Source: CANHBY01 sp031376995 (GTDB lineage: Bacteria > Pseudomonadota > Gammaproteobacteria > Burkholderiales > Burkholderiaceae_C). Taken from it: a stretch of DNA of 29,111 bases. The notes under the pieces are model-generated. The model was not told the DNA's origin. It did no database searches and saw only the letters and a program-made list of their open reading frames with translations. Of this stretch, positions 13,209 through 21,185 are shown one piece after another. The stretch covers positions 1 to 29,111 of the forward strand of contig JANMEO010000231.1 in the NCBI GenBank assembly GCA_031376995.1, in the 5' to 3' direction. Position 1 is the first letter of the stretch. Every line of letters starts with the position of its first letter. The translations under genes were made by a program, and so were the position numbers.

Positions 13209-15809
13209 TCAGCGCCGCTGGGCAGCAAGCTGCAATTGAGCGGTGAGGGCCTCGACAGCGGCCAAAAAAGCCGACCCTGAGGCCAATTTGCGAAAAACGG
13301 CAAGGTTGCGTTTTGACAGGCGCTGTGCGCGAGTGGGCGACTGACGCAACCGAGTCAGTGAAGCAAAAGCCTGATCGAGACAACCCACCGCAAACAAGCA
13401 GCTCTGCGGCAGGTAAGCGCGTGTGCCTGCCAGATCACTGGCAAATACGGGCAGGCCACAAGCCATGGCTTCTAGCATGACCAGGGGGACACCCTCAAAG
13501 CGAGAGGGCATGAGCAGCGCATCAAAGCGGTGAAACACGTCAAGCGGGCTGGCCCAGGCCTCCAGCTCAATCAGCTCGTCAAGCGCGGGATGTTGCTCAC
13601 ATTCGCGACGCAAGACCTCACCATAAGCACCCTCGCCCACAAAGTGCACCTTGAAGTCGCCCATGTGCTGGGGGTTGCGCTTTAAGTGATCGAGCAGCAG
13701 ATCGAGACCCTTTTGGTGTGCGTCTAAGCGGCCCAGCACCAAAATGCGCATCGGCCCGCTGCGGGTGGCAAAGTTTGGGCGCTGAAGTAAGCCACTTTCA
13801 AGGCTCGGCAACACGGTGTTGGGCAATGTGAAGATCGGTTGCCCTACGCCCGACCAGGCGCGAAACTCCTCAGCTTGGGGTTGGGTGATGGTCAGCCAAG
13901 CATGGGGCAGCTTGCCGTAAAAACGGCGCACACGCTGCTCGAGACGCGCCGCATCGGGTAAATTCATCGACGTGAAGCTAGACACCAGGGGGACGTAAAG
14001 CAGCGTGTGGAGTCCGACCAGCCGGGCGGCATACAGGCCATGGCGTTGAGCCAGCAGGCAGCCCTCAGCGATCACGGCCAGCTCGGGGCGGTGGATGCGT
14101 TGGTAGCGCCAAAGCCAGCGTGTCAAGCGCATCATGAAGCCCAGTTTGCCGAGCAGACCCGCCTTGGGCCCGCTGATGCCAATGGTTTGGCAATGCGCTG
14201 CAGCCACGCTGGCCAGCCGGCTCCCATGGCGGCATACCAGCAGTGCTTGGATGTTGGATTGCCGCTGCACTTCATCGATCCAGCGCAGCAGCATCACCTC
14301 GTGACCTCCAAAGTCTTCGGCCAGGTCGATAAACAACCACGTTGTGGGGCGCACAGCCGAACGAGACAGGCCCAGGCGTGCTGAAAGCCCTGAGCCCAGC
14401 AGCGCGTTGGCAAGCTCGACAAGGTCACGGCGAAACAGCAGTACAAAAGCCACAAGATAGGCTAAAAAACCAGCGGCAGTGCTCAGCAACAGTGTGGCCA
14501 CATCGCCCAGCGAATGCGTTTGGCCGTGGGCCAGCACCAGCACTGGGAGCATCACGGCTGAACCTATCAGCGACGGCAACAAGCCGCCCAAAAAACGTGT
14601 GTAGGGCAAATCGATCAAGCGGCACGCCAGCAAAGTCGAGGGCACAAAGCTCACCAAATTGGCCAGCGCATAAAACGCGGCAACCCCGGTCACCCCACCT
14701 GGCAGGCCGAGCACAAAGCCCGCCACCATCAGCACTGCAGACAACAGCCCCAAGCGAAACAGCGTGTCAGTGCGGCCTTTGGCCATGAAGAGGCTGCCTG
14801 TGGTGCTCACGATCCCCTGCAACGCCCCAACCGGGGCCAACCAAGCAATAACCTGCGGCACATCACCCCATTGGGGGCCAAATGCAATGCGCGAAAGCGG
14901 CTCGCGCAGCACAAAAAGGCCTGCCATCATCGGCACTGAGACCGCCGCCACCATGGCCACAGCACGTTGGTACAGCGCACCCACGCTGGCGTTAGAGTCT
15001 TGCTGGCGGCTCAAAACCGGAAACATGGCGCGACCCGCCACAAACGACAAGTTTTGCAAGGGAAAGAGCATCAGCTTGTAAGCCATCGAGTACGAGCCCA
15101 GCGCAACCGGGCCCAGAAATCGACCGATGATCATGCTGTCTGCATTGCGCGCCACAAAATTAATCAAGTTGAAGGCACTCAGGTTGCCGCTGTAGCTGAA
15201 CAAGTCGCGAATCTCGCTGGCATCCCATATGAAGCGGGGGTGCCACTTGAGCGACAGCCAAGGCTGCACCACGTAGAGCGCGGTGATGGTGAAAGACTGC
15301 CACACAAAGCTGTAAACGCCAGCCCCGTGATAGGCCGAAAAAATAGCCACCGCCAAAGCGGTGCTTGAGGCCACCACCTCAATGCGGGCCAGCGTCTGAA
15401 AGCGTGACTCACGCTCTAAGAGCGCCAAGTGCACCGCCGAGAGACCCCCCATCGGAAAGGTCAGCGCCAACAAGCACAAGATGTCAGCCAAGGCTGGCTG
15501 CTTGAAAGCGCCGGCCAATAAGCCCGAAGCGCTCACTAACGCCAGCGCCAGCGCGCTGCCCATGGACAGATGCAACCAAAACACAGTCGAGCGAATGCGC
15601 TCGGTCAAAACCTTCTTTTGAATAATGGCCGATGAAGTGCCCAGGTCACGCAGCAACGACGCCAAGTTAGTGGCAGTGAAAGCCATGGCGATGAGGCCAT
15701 AGTCGCTAGGGGGCAGCAGACGGGTTAGCACAGCCAAGCCCAGCAATTGCACCCCGATTCGAAAGGCCTGAATCAAAATCAGCCAGCGAGCGTTAGACAT
15801 CGCCGACAT
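13209..15809 (-). CDS. Fused Wzx-type flippase and GT4 glycosyltransferase
   Basis: A single 866-residue uninterrupted frame. Residues 1 to about 465 are a polytopic polysaccharide flippase (WzxC-like, MOP superfamily). It has the typical start RWLILIQAFRIGVQLLGLAV, the DYGLIAMA loop and about 12-14 hydrophobic segments, ending LLFRRDLVEL. A roughly 25-residue linker leads to a complete GT-B/GT4 domain from about residue 490 (WLFIDLAEDFGGHEVMLL). This domain has LVLGRLDAHQKGLDLLL and an intact EX7E motif (E772 and E780 in FEGVPLVMLEAMACGLPV). These are normally separate genes. A fusion would hold a glycosyltransferase at the flippase mouth on the cytoplasmic face (inference). Its ATG shares a base with the upstream GT4 stop (TGATG). 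Confidence 0.88.
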   Translation of the reverse strand: MSAMSNARWLILIQAFRIGVQLLGLAVLTRLLPPSDYGLIAMAFTATNLASLLRDLGTSSAIIQKKVLTERIRSTVFWLHLSMGSALALALVSASGLLAGAFKQPALADILCLLALTFPMGGLSAVHLALLERESRFQTLARIEVVASSTALAVAIFSAYHGAGVYSFVWQSFTITALYVVQPWLSLKWHPRFIWDASEIRDLFSYSGNLSAFNLINFVARNADSMIIGRFLGPVALGSYSMAYKLMLFPLQNLSFVAGRAMFPVLSRQQDSNASVGALYQRAVAMVAAVSVPMMAGLFVLREPLSRIAFGPQWGDVPQVIAWLAPVGALQGIVSTTGSLFMAKGRTDTLFRLGLLSAVLMVAGFVLGLPGGVTGVAAFYALANLVSFVPSTLLACRLIDLPYTRFLGGLLPSLIGSAVMLPVLVLAHGQTHSLGDVATLLLSTAAGFLAYLVAFVLLFRRDLVELANALLGSGLSARLGLSRSAVRPTTWLFIDLAEDFGGHEVMLLRWIDEVQRQSNIQALLVCRHGSRLASVAAAHCQTIGISGPKAGLLGKLGFMMRLTRWLWRYQRIHRPELAVIAEGCLLAQRHGLYAARLVGLHTLLYVPLVSSFTSMNLPDAARLEQRVRRFYGKLPHAWLTITQPQAEEFRAWSGVGQPIFTLPNTVLPSLESGLLQRPNFATRSGPMRILVLGRLDAHQKGLDLLLDHLKRNPQHMGDFKVHFVGEGAYGEVLRRECEQHPALDELIELEAWASPLDVFHRFDALLMPSRFEGVPLVMLEAMACGLPVFASDLAGTRAYLPQSCLFAVGCLDQAFASLTRLRQSPTRAQRLSKRNLAVFRKLASGSAFLAAVEALTAQLQLAAQRR

Positions 15810-17116
15810 CAGCGCACCTCCTGGCTTGGCATGGGCGCCGGCTCAGCCGAGGTTGGCGCTATGGCCGCTGGCAACACGGCAGCCACGGCCGCATCTACGA
15901 TGCTTTGAAAGCGCTGCAAGGTCAAGGTGGTGGTGATGCGCTGGTGGCCACGGCGAGCGATGTCAGCGGCCCGTTGTGGCTGCTGGAGCATAGCGATGCA
16001 GTGCGCGGCCAGGCCAGCAGCGTCGGCCGCCACCAACACATCGCTGCCCGCAGTAAACAACGGCTCGTGGCCGTCAACCACCAGCGGGGTGGTAATCACC
16101 ATGCGACCATAGAGATAGGGCTCTAGTGCCTTGATGTTGGTGCCCGCACCCGAGCGCATCGGCACCACGCAGGCGGTGGCTTGGGCATAGGCCTGGGCCA
16201 GTGAGTCAACAAAACCCAGCGTATGCACCTGCTCATGAGCTGACCAGCGCGCCAGCCTGTCAGCCTCACCCTCGCCAACGATCAAAAAACGCGCCTGTGG
16301 CACCGCTTGACGCACCAAGGGCCAGACAGCGGCCAAGAACCAGTCCACCGCATCGTGGTTGGGCATGTAGTCAAGCAAGCCCACAAACATCAAGGCAGGC
16401 AGCGCAGGCGGAGCGAAATCAGGGGTGAGATTTCGGCCTGCTGCAGGCGGCAGGTTGGGCAGCACGACGCCGTGCAAGTGCCCAAAGACGCGCCGCTCGG
16501 CTTCGCGGCAAAACAAAAAACGGGCATCACGCCACCGTGCTTCCCGCAACCGACTTCGAGTGATGAGGCGGTCATTGAAGAGCCTGAGAAACACGCCAAT
16601 CCAGTGCTTGGGGGTGTGCAAAGCATGCCAAGGGGGCTCGTAGACCGCGTCGTCAAAATCAACAATCAGCGGCACGCCTGAGGGCAAGGCCAGCTTGAGC
16701 GCCGGGCGAGCATAGCGGCTCACCAGCAAATCAAAACGGGCTAAATCCACATGGCGAGCCACGACGGTGCTGACGTAGCTCGAGAGCAAATCGAAGCGTG
16801 GGCGGCCTCTGAGGCCACGCTGGGCAATCTGCAGGTCCATCACTTTCACACCGTCAAGCTCGCTCACTGTCAGGGGATTGATAGGCAAAGCCTCGGTGGT
16901 GAAACTCAAAACCAGCACCTCGAGCTGGCCGTGACGCTGGAGTGCATTGATCAACAGCCGCGATCGCTGAGCTGAGCCCCAACGCTGCAGCGGTGAGATG
17001 TAGGTCAGCAACAAAATGGTTGGGCGTGTGCCACCCATCATGGGAGCCGTGGGCACAGCGGCTTGGACATGAGGCTCTTCAGAATGCGCCGTGAGGCTCA
17101 TGGGGCTTTGTGTCAT
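15809..17116 (-). CDS. Family 4 glycosyltransferase
   Basis: A 435-residue GT-B enzyme. The N-terminal domain has PTILLLTYISPLQRWGSAQR (about 32-51) and the acceptor-side VDFDDAVYEPPW. The C-terminal donor domain has LMFVGLLDYMPNHDAVDWFL, FLIVGEG and VPMRSGAGTNIKALEPYLYG, which resembles the donor loops of PEP-CTERM/EPS-associated sugar transferases. The first roughly 30 residues are low in family character, and there is no clear ribosome binding site at 17116, so the true start may be a later ATG (17101, or about 17041). It lies 92 bp after ugd and overlaps the flippase-GT4 fusion through TGATG. Confidence 0.88.
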   Translation of the reverse strand: MTQSPMSLTAHSEEPHVQAAVPTAPMMGGTRPTILLLTYISPLQRWGSAQRSRLLINALQRHGQLEVLVLSFTTEALPINPLTVSELDGVKVMDLQIAQRGLRGRPRFDLLSSYVSTVVARHVDLARFDLLVSRYARPALKLALPSGVPLIVDFDDAVYEPPWHALHTPKHWIGVFLRLFNDRLITRSRLREARWRDARFLFCREAERRVFGHLHGVVLPNLPPAAGRNLTPDFAPPALPALMFVGLLDYMPNHDAVDWFLAAVWPLVRQAVPQARFLIVGEGEADRLARWSAHEQVHTLGFVDSLAQAYAQATACVVPMRSGAGTNIKALEPYLYGRMVITTPLVVDGHEPLFTAGSDVLVAADAAGLAAHCIAMLQQPQRAADIARRGHQRITTTLTLQRFQSIVDAAVAAVLPAAIAPTSAEPAPMPSQEVR

Positions 17117-17180
17117 TGAAGTCTGAGGGGCGCTGTAAGGCTTTGGGAGCGCGAACGAACGAGAGATGACTGGGCTGCTT

Positions 17181-17199
17181 TCAAAGGGCAGCCCTTTGA
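17181..17199. terminator. 19-bp perfect palindrome just after ugd
   Basis: TCAAAGGGC-A-GCCCTTTGA is exact, starting 10 bp after the ugd stop on the minus strand. A competing stem, GGGCTGC with GCAGCCC (17172-17178 and 17188-17194), uses part of the same bases. There is no following T-run, so it may be an RNA-stability or attenuating hairpin between ugd and the GT4 gene and not a full terminator. Confidence 0.35.
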
Positions 17200-17208
17200 G
17201 CGGCTATT

Positions 17209-18555
17209 TCAATCTGGGATGTCGGGCAAAGGTTGCGAGCGGCCGATGCCCAGGTACTCAATCCCCATCTCGCGCATGGGTGCTGGATCATAGAGGTTAC
17301 GGCCGTCAAAAATCAGGGGCTGCTTGAGGCTTTGCTTGATTTGATCAAAGTCAGGGCTTTTGAATTGACGCCACTCGGTGACCACGATCAGAGCATCGCT
17401 TCCTTCAAGCGCCTGGGCTTGGCTGTCAACAAAGCTGATGTTGCTCAGCTCCTTAAACACCCGTTGAGCTTCGTCCATCGCCGCCGGATCATAGGCCAAT
17501 ATTTTGGCGCCGCGCTTTGTGAGCGCCTCAACCAATACCCGGCTGGGGGCTTCACGCATGTCATCGGTGTCGGGTTTGAACGCCAGGCCCCAAAGAGCAA
17601 ACTGCCGGCCGCTCAAGTTTTCGCCAAAGCGGGCTACCACTTTTTCAGCCAAAACTGCTTTTTGCCGCTCATTGGCCGACTCGACAGCGGTGAGTACTTG
17701 CAAGCAAAGGCCATGGTCATCAGCCGCACGCACCAGCGCCTTGACATCTTTGGGAAAGCAAGAGCCACCGTAGCCTGCACCAGCGTAGAGAAACTGCGTG
17801 CCGATGCGCGGATCGCTGCCGATGCCGTGTCGCACACGTTCGATGTCAGCGCCCAGACTCTCAGCCAGCAGGGCCAACTCATTCATGAAGCTGATGCGTG
17901 TGGCCAGCATCGCGTTGGCGGCATACTTGGTCAGCTCAGCGCTGCGACGGTCCATCACCAACAAGCGCTCGCGGTTGCGGGTGAAGGGCGCATAAAGCGA
18001 GCGCATCAGCAAGATGGCACGTTCGTCGTCGGCCCCAATGACAATGCGGTCGGGGCGCATAAAGTCTTCAACTGCAGCCCCTTCTTTTAAAAACTCGGGG
18101 TTGGACACCACGGCATAGCCCACTTCAACGCCACGCGCTTCAAGCTCAGCCCGAACTGCCGCGTCTACCTTGTCACCGGTGCCGACCGGCACCGTGCTTT
18201 TATCGATGATGACTTTGTAATCGGTCATGTAACGGCCGATGCTGCGCGCGGCGGCCAGTACATATTGCAAATCGGCCGAGCCATCTTCATCGGGCGGCGT
18301 ACCCACGCCAATGAACTGCAGCGTACCGTGGTGCACCGAAGCCATGATATCGGTGGTGAAGTGCAGGCGGCCCGCCGCTATATTGCGCTTAACGACCTCA
18401 CGCAGGCCAGGCTCATGAATCGGGATGCGCCCATCTTTGAGCATGTTGATCTTGCGCTCATCAATGTCAACGCAAACCACATCGTTGCCCATGTCAGACA
18501 AGCAAGCACCGCTGACCAGACCGACGTAACCACTACCGATAACTGTAACTTTCAT
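17209..18555 (-). CDS. ugd: UDP-glucose 6-dehydrogenase
   Basis: A 448-residue canonical enzyme that oxidises UDP-glucose to UDP-glucuronate with two NAD+. All key positions are present: GSGYVGLVSG (7-16), KSTVPVGTG, PEFLKEGAAV (Glu158), TKYAANA (Lys210 and Asn214) and GGSCFPKD (Cys266 and Asp270). The UDP-binding C-terminal domain includes GLAFKPDTDDMREAPS. TGAGGG lies 5 bp upstream of the ATG, a strong ribosome binding site. It heads the minus-strand operon of glycosyltransferases and flippase, divergent from epsF, and implies glucuronate or a derivative in the polymer. It contrasts with the dehydrogenase homologue at 361-1680, which has lost Cys and Glu. Confidence 0.97.
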   Translation of the reverse strand: MKVTVIGSGYVGLVSGACLSDMGNDVVCVDIDERKINMLKDGRIPIHEPGLREVVKRNIAAGRLHFTTDIMASVHHGTLQFIGVGTPPDEDGSADLQYVLAAARSIGRYMTDYKVIIDKSTVPVGTGDKVDAAVRAELEARGVEVGYAVVSNPEFLKEGAAVEDFMRPDRIVIGADDERAILLMRSLYAPFTRNRERLLVMDRRSAELTKYAANAMLATRISFMNELALLAESLGADIERVRHGIGSDPRIGTQFLYAGAGYGGSCFPKDVKALVRAADDHGLCLQVLTAVESANERQKAVLAEKVVARFGENLSGRQFALWGLAFKPDTDDMREAPSRVLVEALTKRGAKILAYDPAAMDEAQRVFKELSNISFVDSQAQALEGSDALIVVTEWRQFKSPDFDQIKQSLKQPLIFDGRNLYDPAPMREMGIEYLGIGRSQPLPDIPD

Positions 18556-18862
18556 AGCGCCCTCAGAAAAACCCGCAGTAGATCATGAAGTCCGACGATC
18601 GTTGAGACGTCGAGCCCCCAAAAGGCCAGGCCATGCATGGGCTCTGGTACTTGAACAGCAAACGCGGTAGGATTTCGGGCTGTTGACGTCGTGCTGCGTG
18701 TGCACGAAACTCGCACTCTTTAGGGTGGCACCGATTCAGTCGCTGTCACTGTCTCCATCTTCAGCTCAGACAAGGCACAACCTATCAGCCACGCCACCCA
18801 CAGCCCGTCATCTATAGCCCATCATCTTTAGCCCCCACCCGTCATTCAACACACAGGCCAAC
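18556..18862. promoter_or_regulatory. Divergent control region between ugd and epsF
   Basis: A 307-bp gap that must carry promoters for both EPS operons. TTGACG (18683-18688) is a good plus-strand -35, but at 17 bp the -10 is only GAAACT. A GAGCCC/GGGCTC dyad lies at 18612-18644. The epsF-proximal 60 bp contain short direct repeats. No gene is seen in it. The exact promoters are not resolved. Confidence 0.45.
18802..18829. repeat. Imperfect 14-bp tandem repeat upstream of epsF
   Basis: AGCCCGTCATCTAT is followed directly by AGCCCATCATCTTT (12 of 14 identical) and then by another AGCCC and a CCCGTCATTC, ending about 15 bp before the epsF start. It could be repeated protein-binding sites or simple slippage. 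Confidence 0.4.
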
Positions 18863-20266
18863 ATGAGCTTCTCACAGCTAATTTTGATACTTCGCGTCCG
18901 CTGGCGGGCTGCGTTGCTGGTGTTTTTTCTTTGTTTGGGGTTGGCGGCAACCTTCACAGGGATGAAGCAAAAGTTGTATGTCGCCACCGCCGCCATCGTG
19001 CTCGATGTCAAATCGCCCGACCCGATTGTAGGCGTCGTGCTGCCCGGCATGACGGTTTCTGGCTACATGGGCACCCAGGTCGACGTGCTGCAAAGTGAGC
19101 GCGTGATTTTGCGAGCCATCCGCGCTCTCAAGCTCGACAAAAACGAAAGCACCCGCTATGCCTGGGGCGAACAAACGCAAGGGCACGGTGACTTCGACTC
19201 GTGGCTGGCGGGCGAGGTAGCCAGCAAGCTCAGCGTGCGTCCAGGCAAAGATTCGAATGTGATTCAGGTGTCCATCACCTCAACCAACCCCCAAGCTGCA
19301 GCCGAGCTGTCTAATGCAATTGTCAAAGCTTACATTGACACGACTGTCGAGCTGCGAGCCGAACCGGCCAAGCAGTACAACGCGCTCTTTCTTGAAAGCA
19401 CGCAGACGCTGCGTGATGCGCTCGAGCTGGCGCTGTCGCGTCTGTCGGTTTTTCAGCTGAAAAACGACGTCATCGTTACTGACGAGCGGCTTGACATCGA
19501 AAACAGCCGCCTGAACGAACTGTCATCGCAATTGGTGGTGCTGCAAGGTCAGACGTCAGAGACCAAAGAGCGGCAGGCGCTCTCTGGCTTAAAAGCTGAG
19601 CAAATGCTGGAGGTGCTCAACAACCCCTTGGTCAGCACGCTTGAGGCTGAACTCTCCCGTCAAGATGCAAGGCTTAAAGAACTTCGTGAGAGCTTGGGCG
19701 AGTCACATCCCCAACTGATTCAACAGCGCGCCAGCATCAGTGAATTGCGCGAGCGCATCAATTTGCAAAAACAACGCATCACAGGCAGCTTGGCCGTCAA
19801 TGATGCAGTCAACAAAAAGCGCCTGCAAACGCTTCGAGACTCGATCAGTGCCCAGCGTGAGAAGGTGGTGCACATGAAGCGCTTGCGCGACGAGGCCGCC
19901 ATTTTGGAGCGCGATGTTGAAAATGCGCGCCGGGTCTATGATGCTGGTTTCAGTAAGCTCAGTCAAAGCACACTAGAGAGCCAGGCTACACAGACCAACG
20001 TCTCGATTGTGCGCACCGCGACGCCGCCAGCCTTTGCGTCGTCACCCCGTGTTGGCTTGAACCTGGCCATCGGTGGCCTGATCGGCCTGGCATTGGGCTT
20101 GGCAACTGCGGTGCTGCGTGAGCAAATCGACTGGCGCTTGCGCACCGAATTGGATGTGCTTGATGTCCTCAAACAGCCCCTGCTTGGAGCCATCCCCAAT
20201 GTACCTCGCAGACCCATCCCAGAGCCTGTCAAGGCGATTGGGCACTCAGCCGTGGCCAGCCCTTAG
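18863..20266 (+). CDS. epsF: EpsF-type chain-length determinant (Wzz/PCP family)
   Basis: A 467-residue inner-membrane protein with the PCP layout. It has a short cytosolic N-terminus, TM1 at about 14-33 (RAALLVFFLCLGLAATFTG), a periplasmic domain with long predicted coiled coil (about 165-385, e.g. SRQDARLKELRESLGESHPQ), TM2 at about 405-425 (LNLAIGGLIGLALGLATAVL), and a cytosolic tail. It matches the EpsF proteins paired with EpsG kinases in EPS/exosortase loci of methylotrophs and betaproteobacteria. It would set polymer length with the Wzy polymerase and interact with EpsG, 7 bp downstream. No kinase domain is fused to it. The ATG at 18863 gives the natural N-terminus. Confidence 0.88.
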   Translation: MSFSQLILILRVRWRAALLVFFLCLGLAATFTGMKQKLYVATAAIVLDVKSPDPIVGVVLPGMTVSGYMGTQVDVLQSERVILRAIRALKLDKNESTRYAWGEQTQGHGDFDSWLAGEVASKLSVRPGKDSNVIQVSITSTNPQAAAELSNAIVKAYIDTTVELRAEPAKQYNALFLESTQTLRDALELALSRLSVFQLKNDVIVTDERLDIENSRLNELSSQLVVLQGQTSETKERQALSGLKAEQMLEVLNNPLVSTLEAELSRQDARLKELRESLGESHPQLIQQRASISELRERINLQKQRITGSLAVNDAVNKKRLQTLRDSISAQREKVVHMKRLRDEAAILERDVENARRVYDAGFSKLSQSTLESQATQTNVSIVRTATPPAFASSPRVGLNLAIGGLIGLALGLATAVLREQIDWRLRTELDVLDVLKQPLLGAIPNVPRRPIPEPVKAIGHSAVASP

Positions 20267-20273
20267 GTAATCG

Positions 20274-21185
20274 ATGATGCGCATGAACCGCCCCATTGGG
20301 CTTATCTCTATCACCACTTCCGAGCCTGTTGCCAATCAAGGCGACGGGGTTCAAAACCGCTCTATCGGTGAGTTCATGCGCAAACTGCGCCAGCTCACCG
20401 ACGCCCAAATCGAAGACATTTTGCGCTACCAAGGCGCACACGGTTTACGCTTTGGTGAGGCCGCCATTGCCATGCAACTGGCGTCTCGTGACGATGTGCT
20501 CTGGGCCTTATCCCAGCAGTTTGACTACCCCTACGTACTCAACGGAAGTGGCAGTTTCGATCCAGAGCTGGTCGCTGCGACCGACCCCTTTGGTACCCAA
20601 GCCGAGGCTTTTCGGGGCATGCGCAGCCAGTTGATTTTGGGTGAGATGGCGCCCGACAAACCGCGCCGCGCGCTGGCCATGCTGAGCGCCAATGTGGGCG
20701 ATGGCAAGAGCTTCATGGCGGCCAACTTGGCCATTGTCTTCAGCCAGCTTGGCGACCGAACCTTGCTGATCGATGCTGACATGCGCACCCCTCGGATGCA
20801 CCGCCTGTTCAACATGCCCAACGACTACGGTCTCAGCGGCATCCTCAGCGGGCGTACCGATGCCGATGCCATCCATTGTGTTGCGCAATTGCCAAGCCTT
20901 TTTGTGCTGCCAGTGGGTACGTTGCCACCCAACCCACTCGAACTGCTGCAACGCCCCGGCCTGTCTTTGCTGCTACCTTACTTGCTCAGCAAGTTTGACC
21001 ACATCATTGTGGACACCCCTTCGGCCACGCATGGGGCAGACGCCCGCGTGTTGGCCGCCAAATGTGGTGTAGCGATGCTCATTGGACGGCGTGGCACCAC
21101 ACGCATGAAGGCCGTACATGACCTGGTCAATGAAGTCAGCAATGGCCCTGGCAAGGTGGCAGGGGTGGTCCTGAATGACCACTGA
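20274..21185 (+). CDS. epsG: EpsG-type bacterial tyrosine kinase / chain-length ATPase
   Basis: A 303-residue protein. Residues about 30-90 form a small helical domain (FMRKLRQLTDAQIEDILRYQ, then FGEAAIAMQL). This resembles the N-terminal domain seen in EpsG and MshE-type proteins. The BY-kinase/ParA-like core follows with Walker A SANVGDGKS (138-146), Walker A' LLIDADMR (164-171) and Walker B HIIVDTPS (243-250). It would couple ATP binding to EpsF oligomerisation. The C-terminus ends GVVLNDH with no Tyr-rich cluster, so classical C-terminal autophosphorylation is not evident. AGGT precedes the start by about 7 bp. ATGs at 20277 and 20283 are alternatives. It overlaps the next gene by 11 bp. 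Confidence 0.88.
   Translation: MMRMNRPIGLISITTSEPVANQGDGVQNRSIGEFMRKLRQLTDAQIEDILRYQGAHGLRFGEAAIAMQLASRDDVLWALSQQFDYPYVLNGSGSFDPELVAATDPFGTQAEAFRGMRSQLILGEMAPDKPRRALAMLSANVGDGKSFMAANLAIVFSQLGDRTLLIDADMRTPRMHRLFNMPNDYGLSGILSGRTDADAIHCVAQLPSLFVLPVGTLPPNPLELLQRPGLSLLLPYLLSKFDHIIVDTPSATHGADARVLAAKCGVAMLIGRRGTTRMKAVHDLVNEVSNGPGKVAGVVLNDH

Noticed and set aside
17233..18090. A 285-codon plus-strand open frame within ugd
   Set aside because: It is antisense to a canonical ugd and has no family motif.
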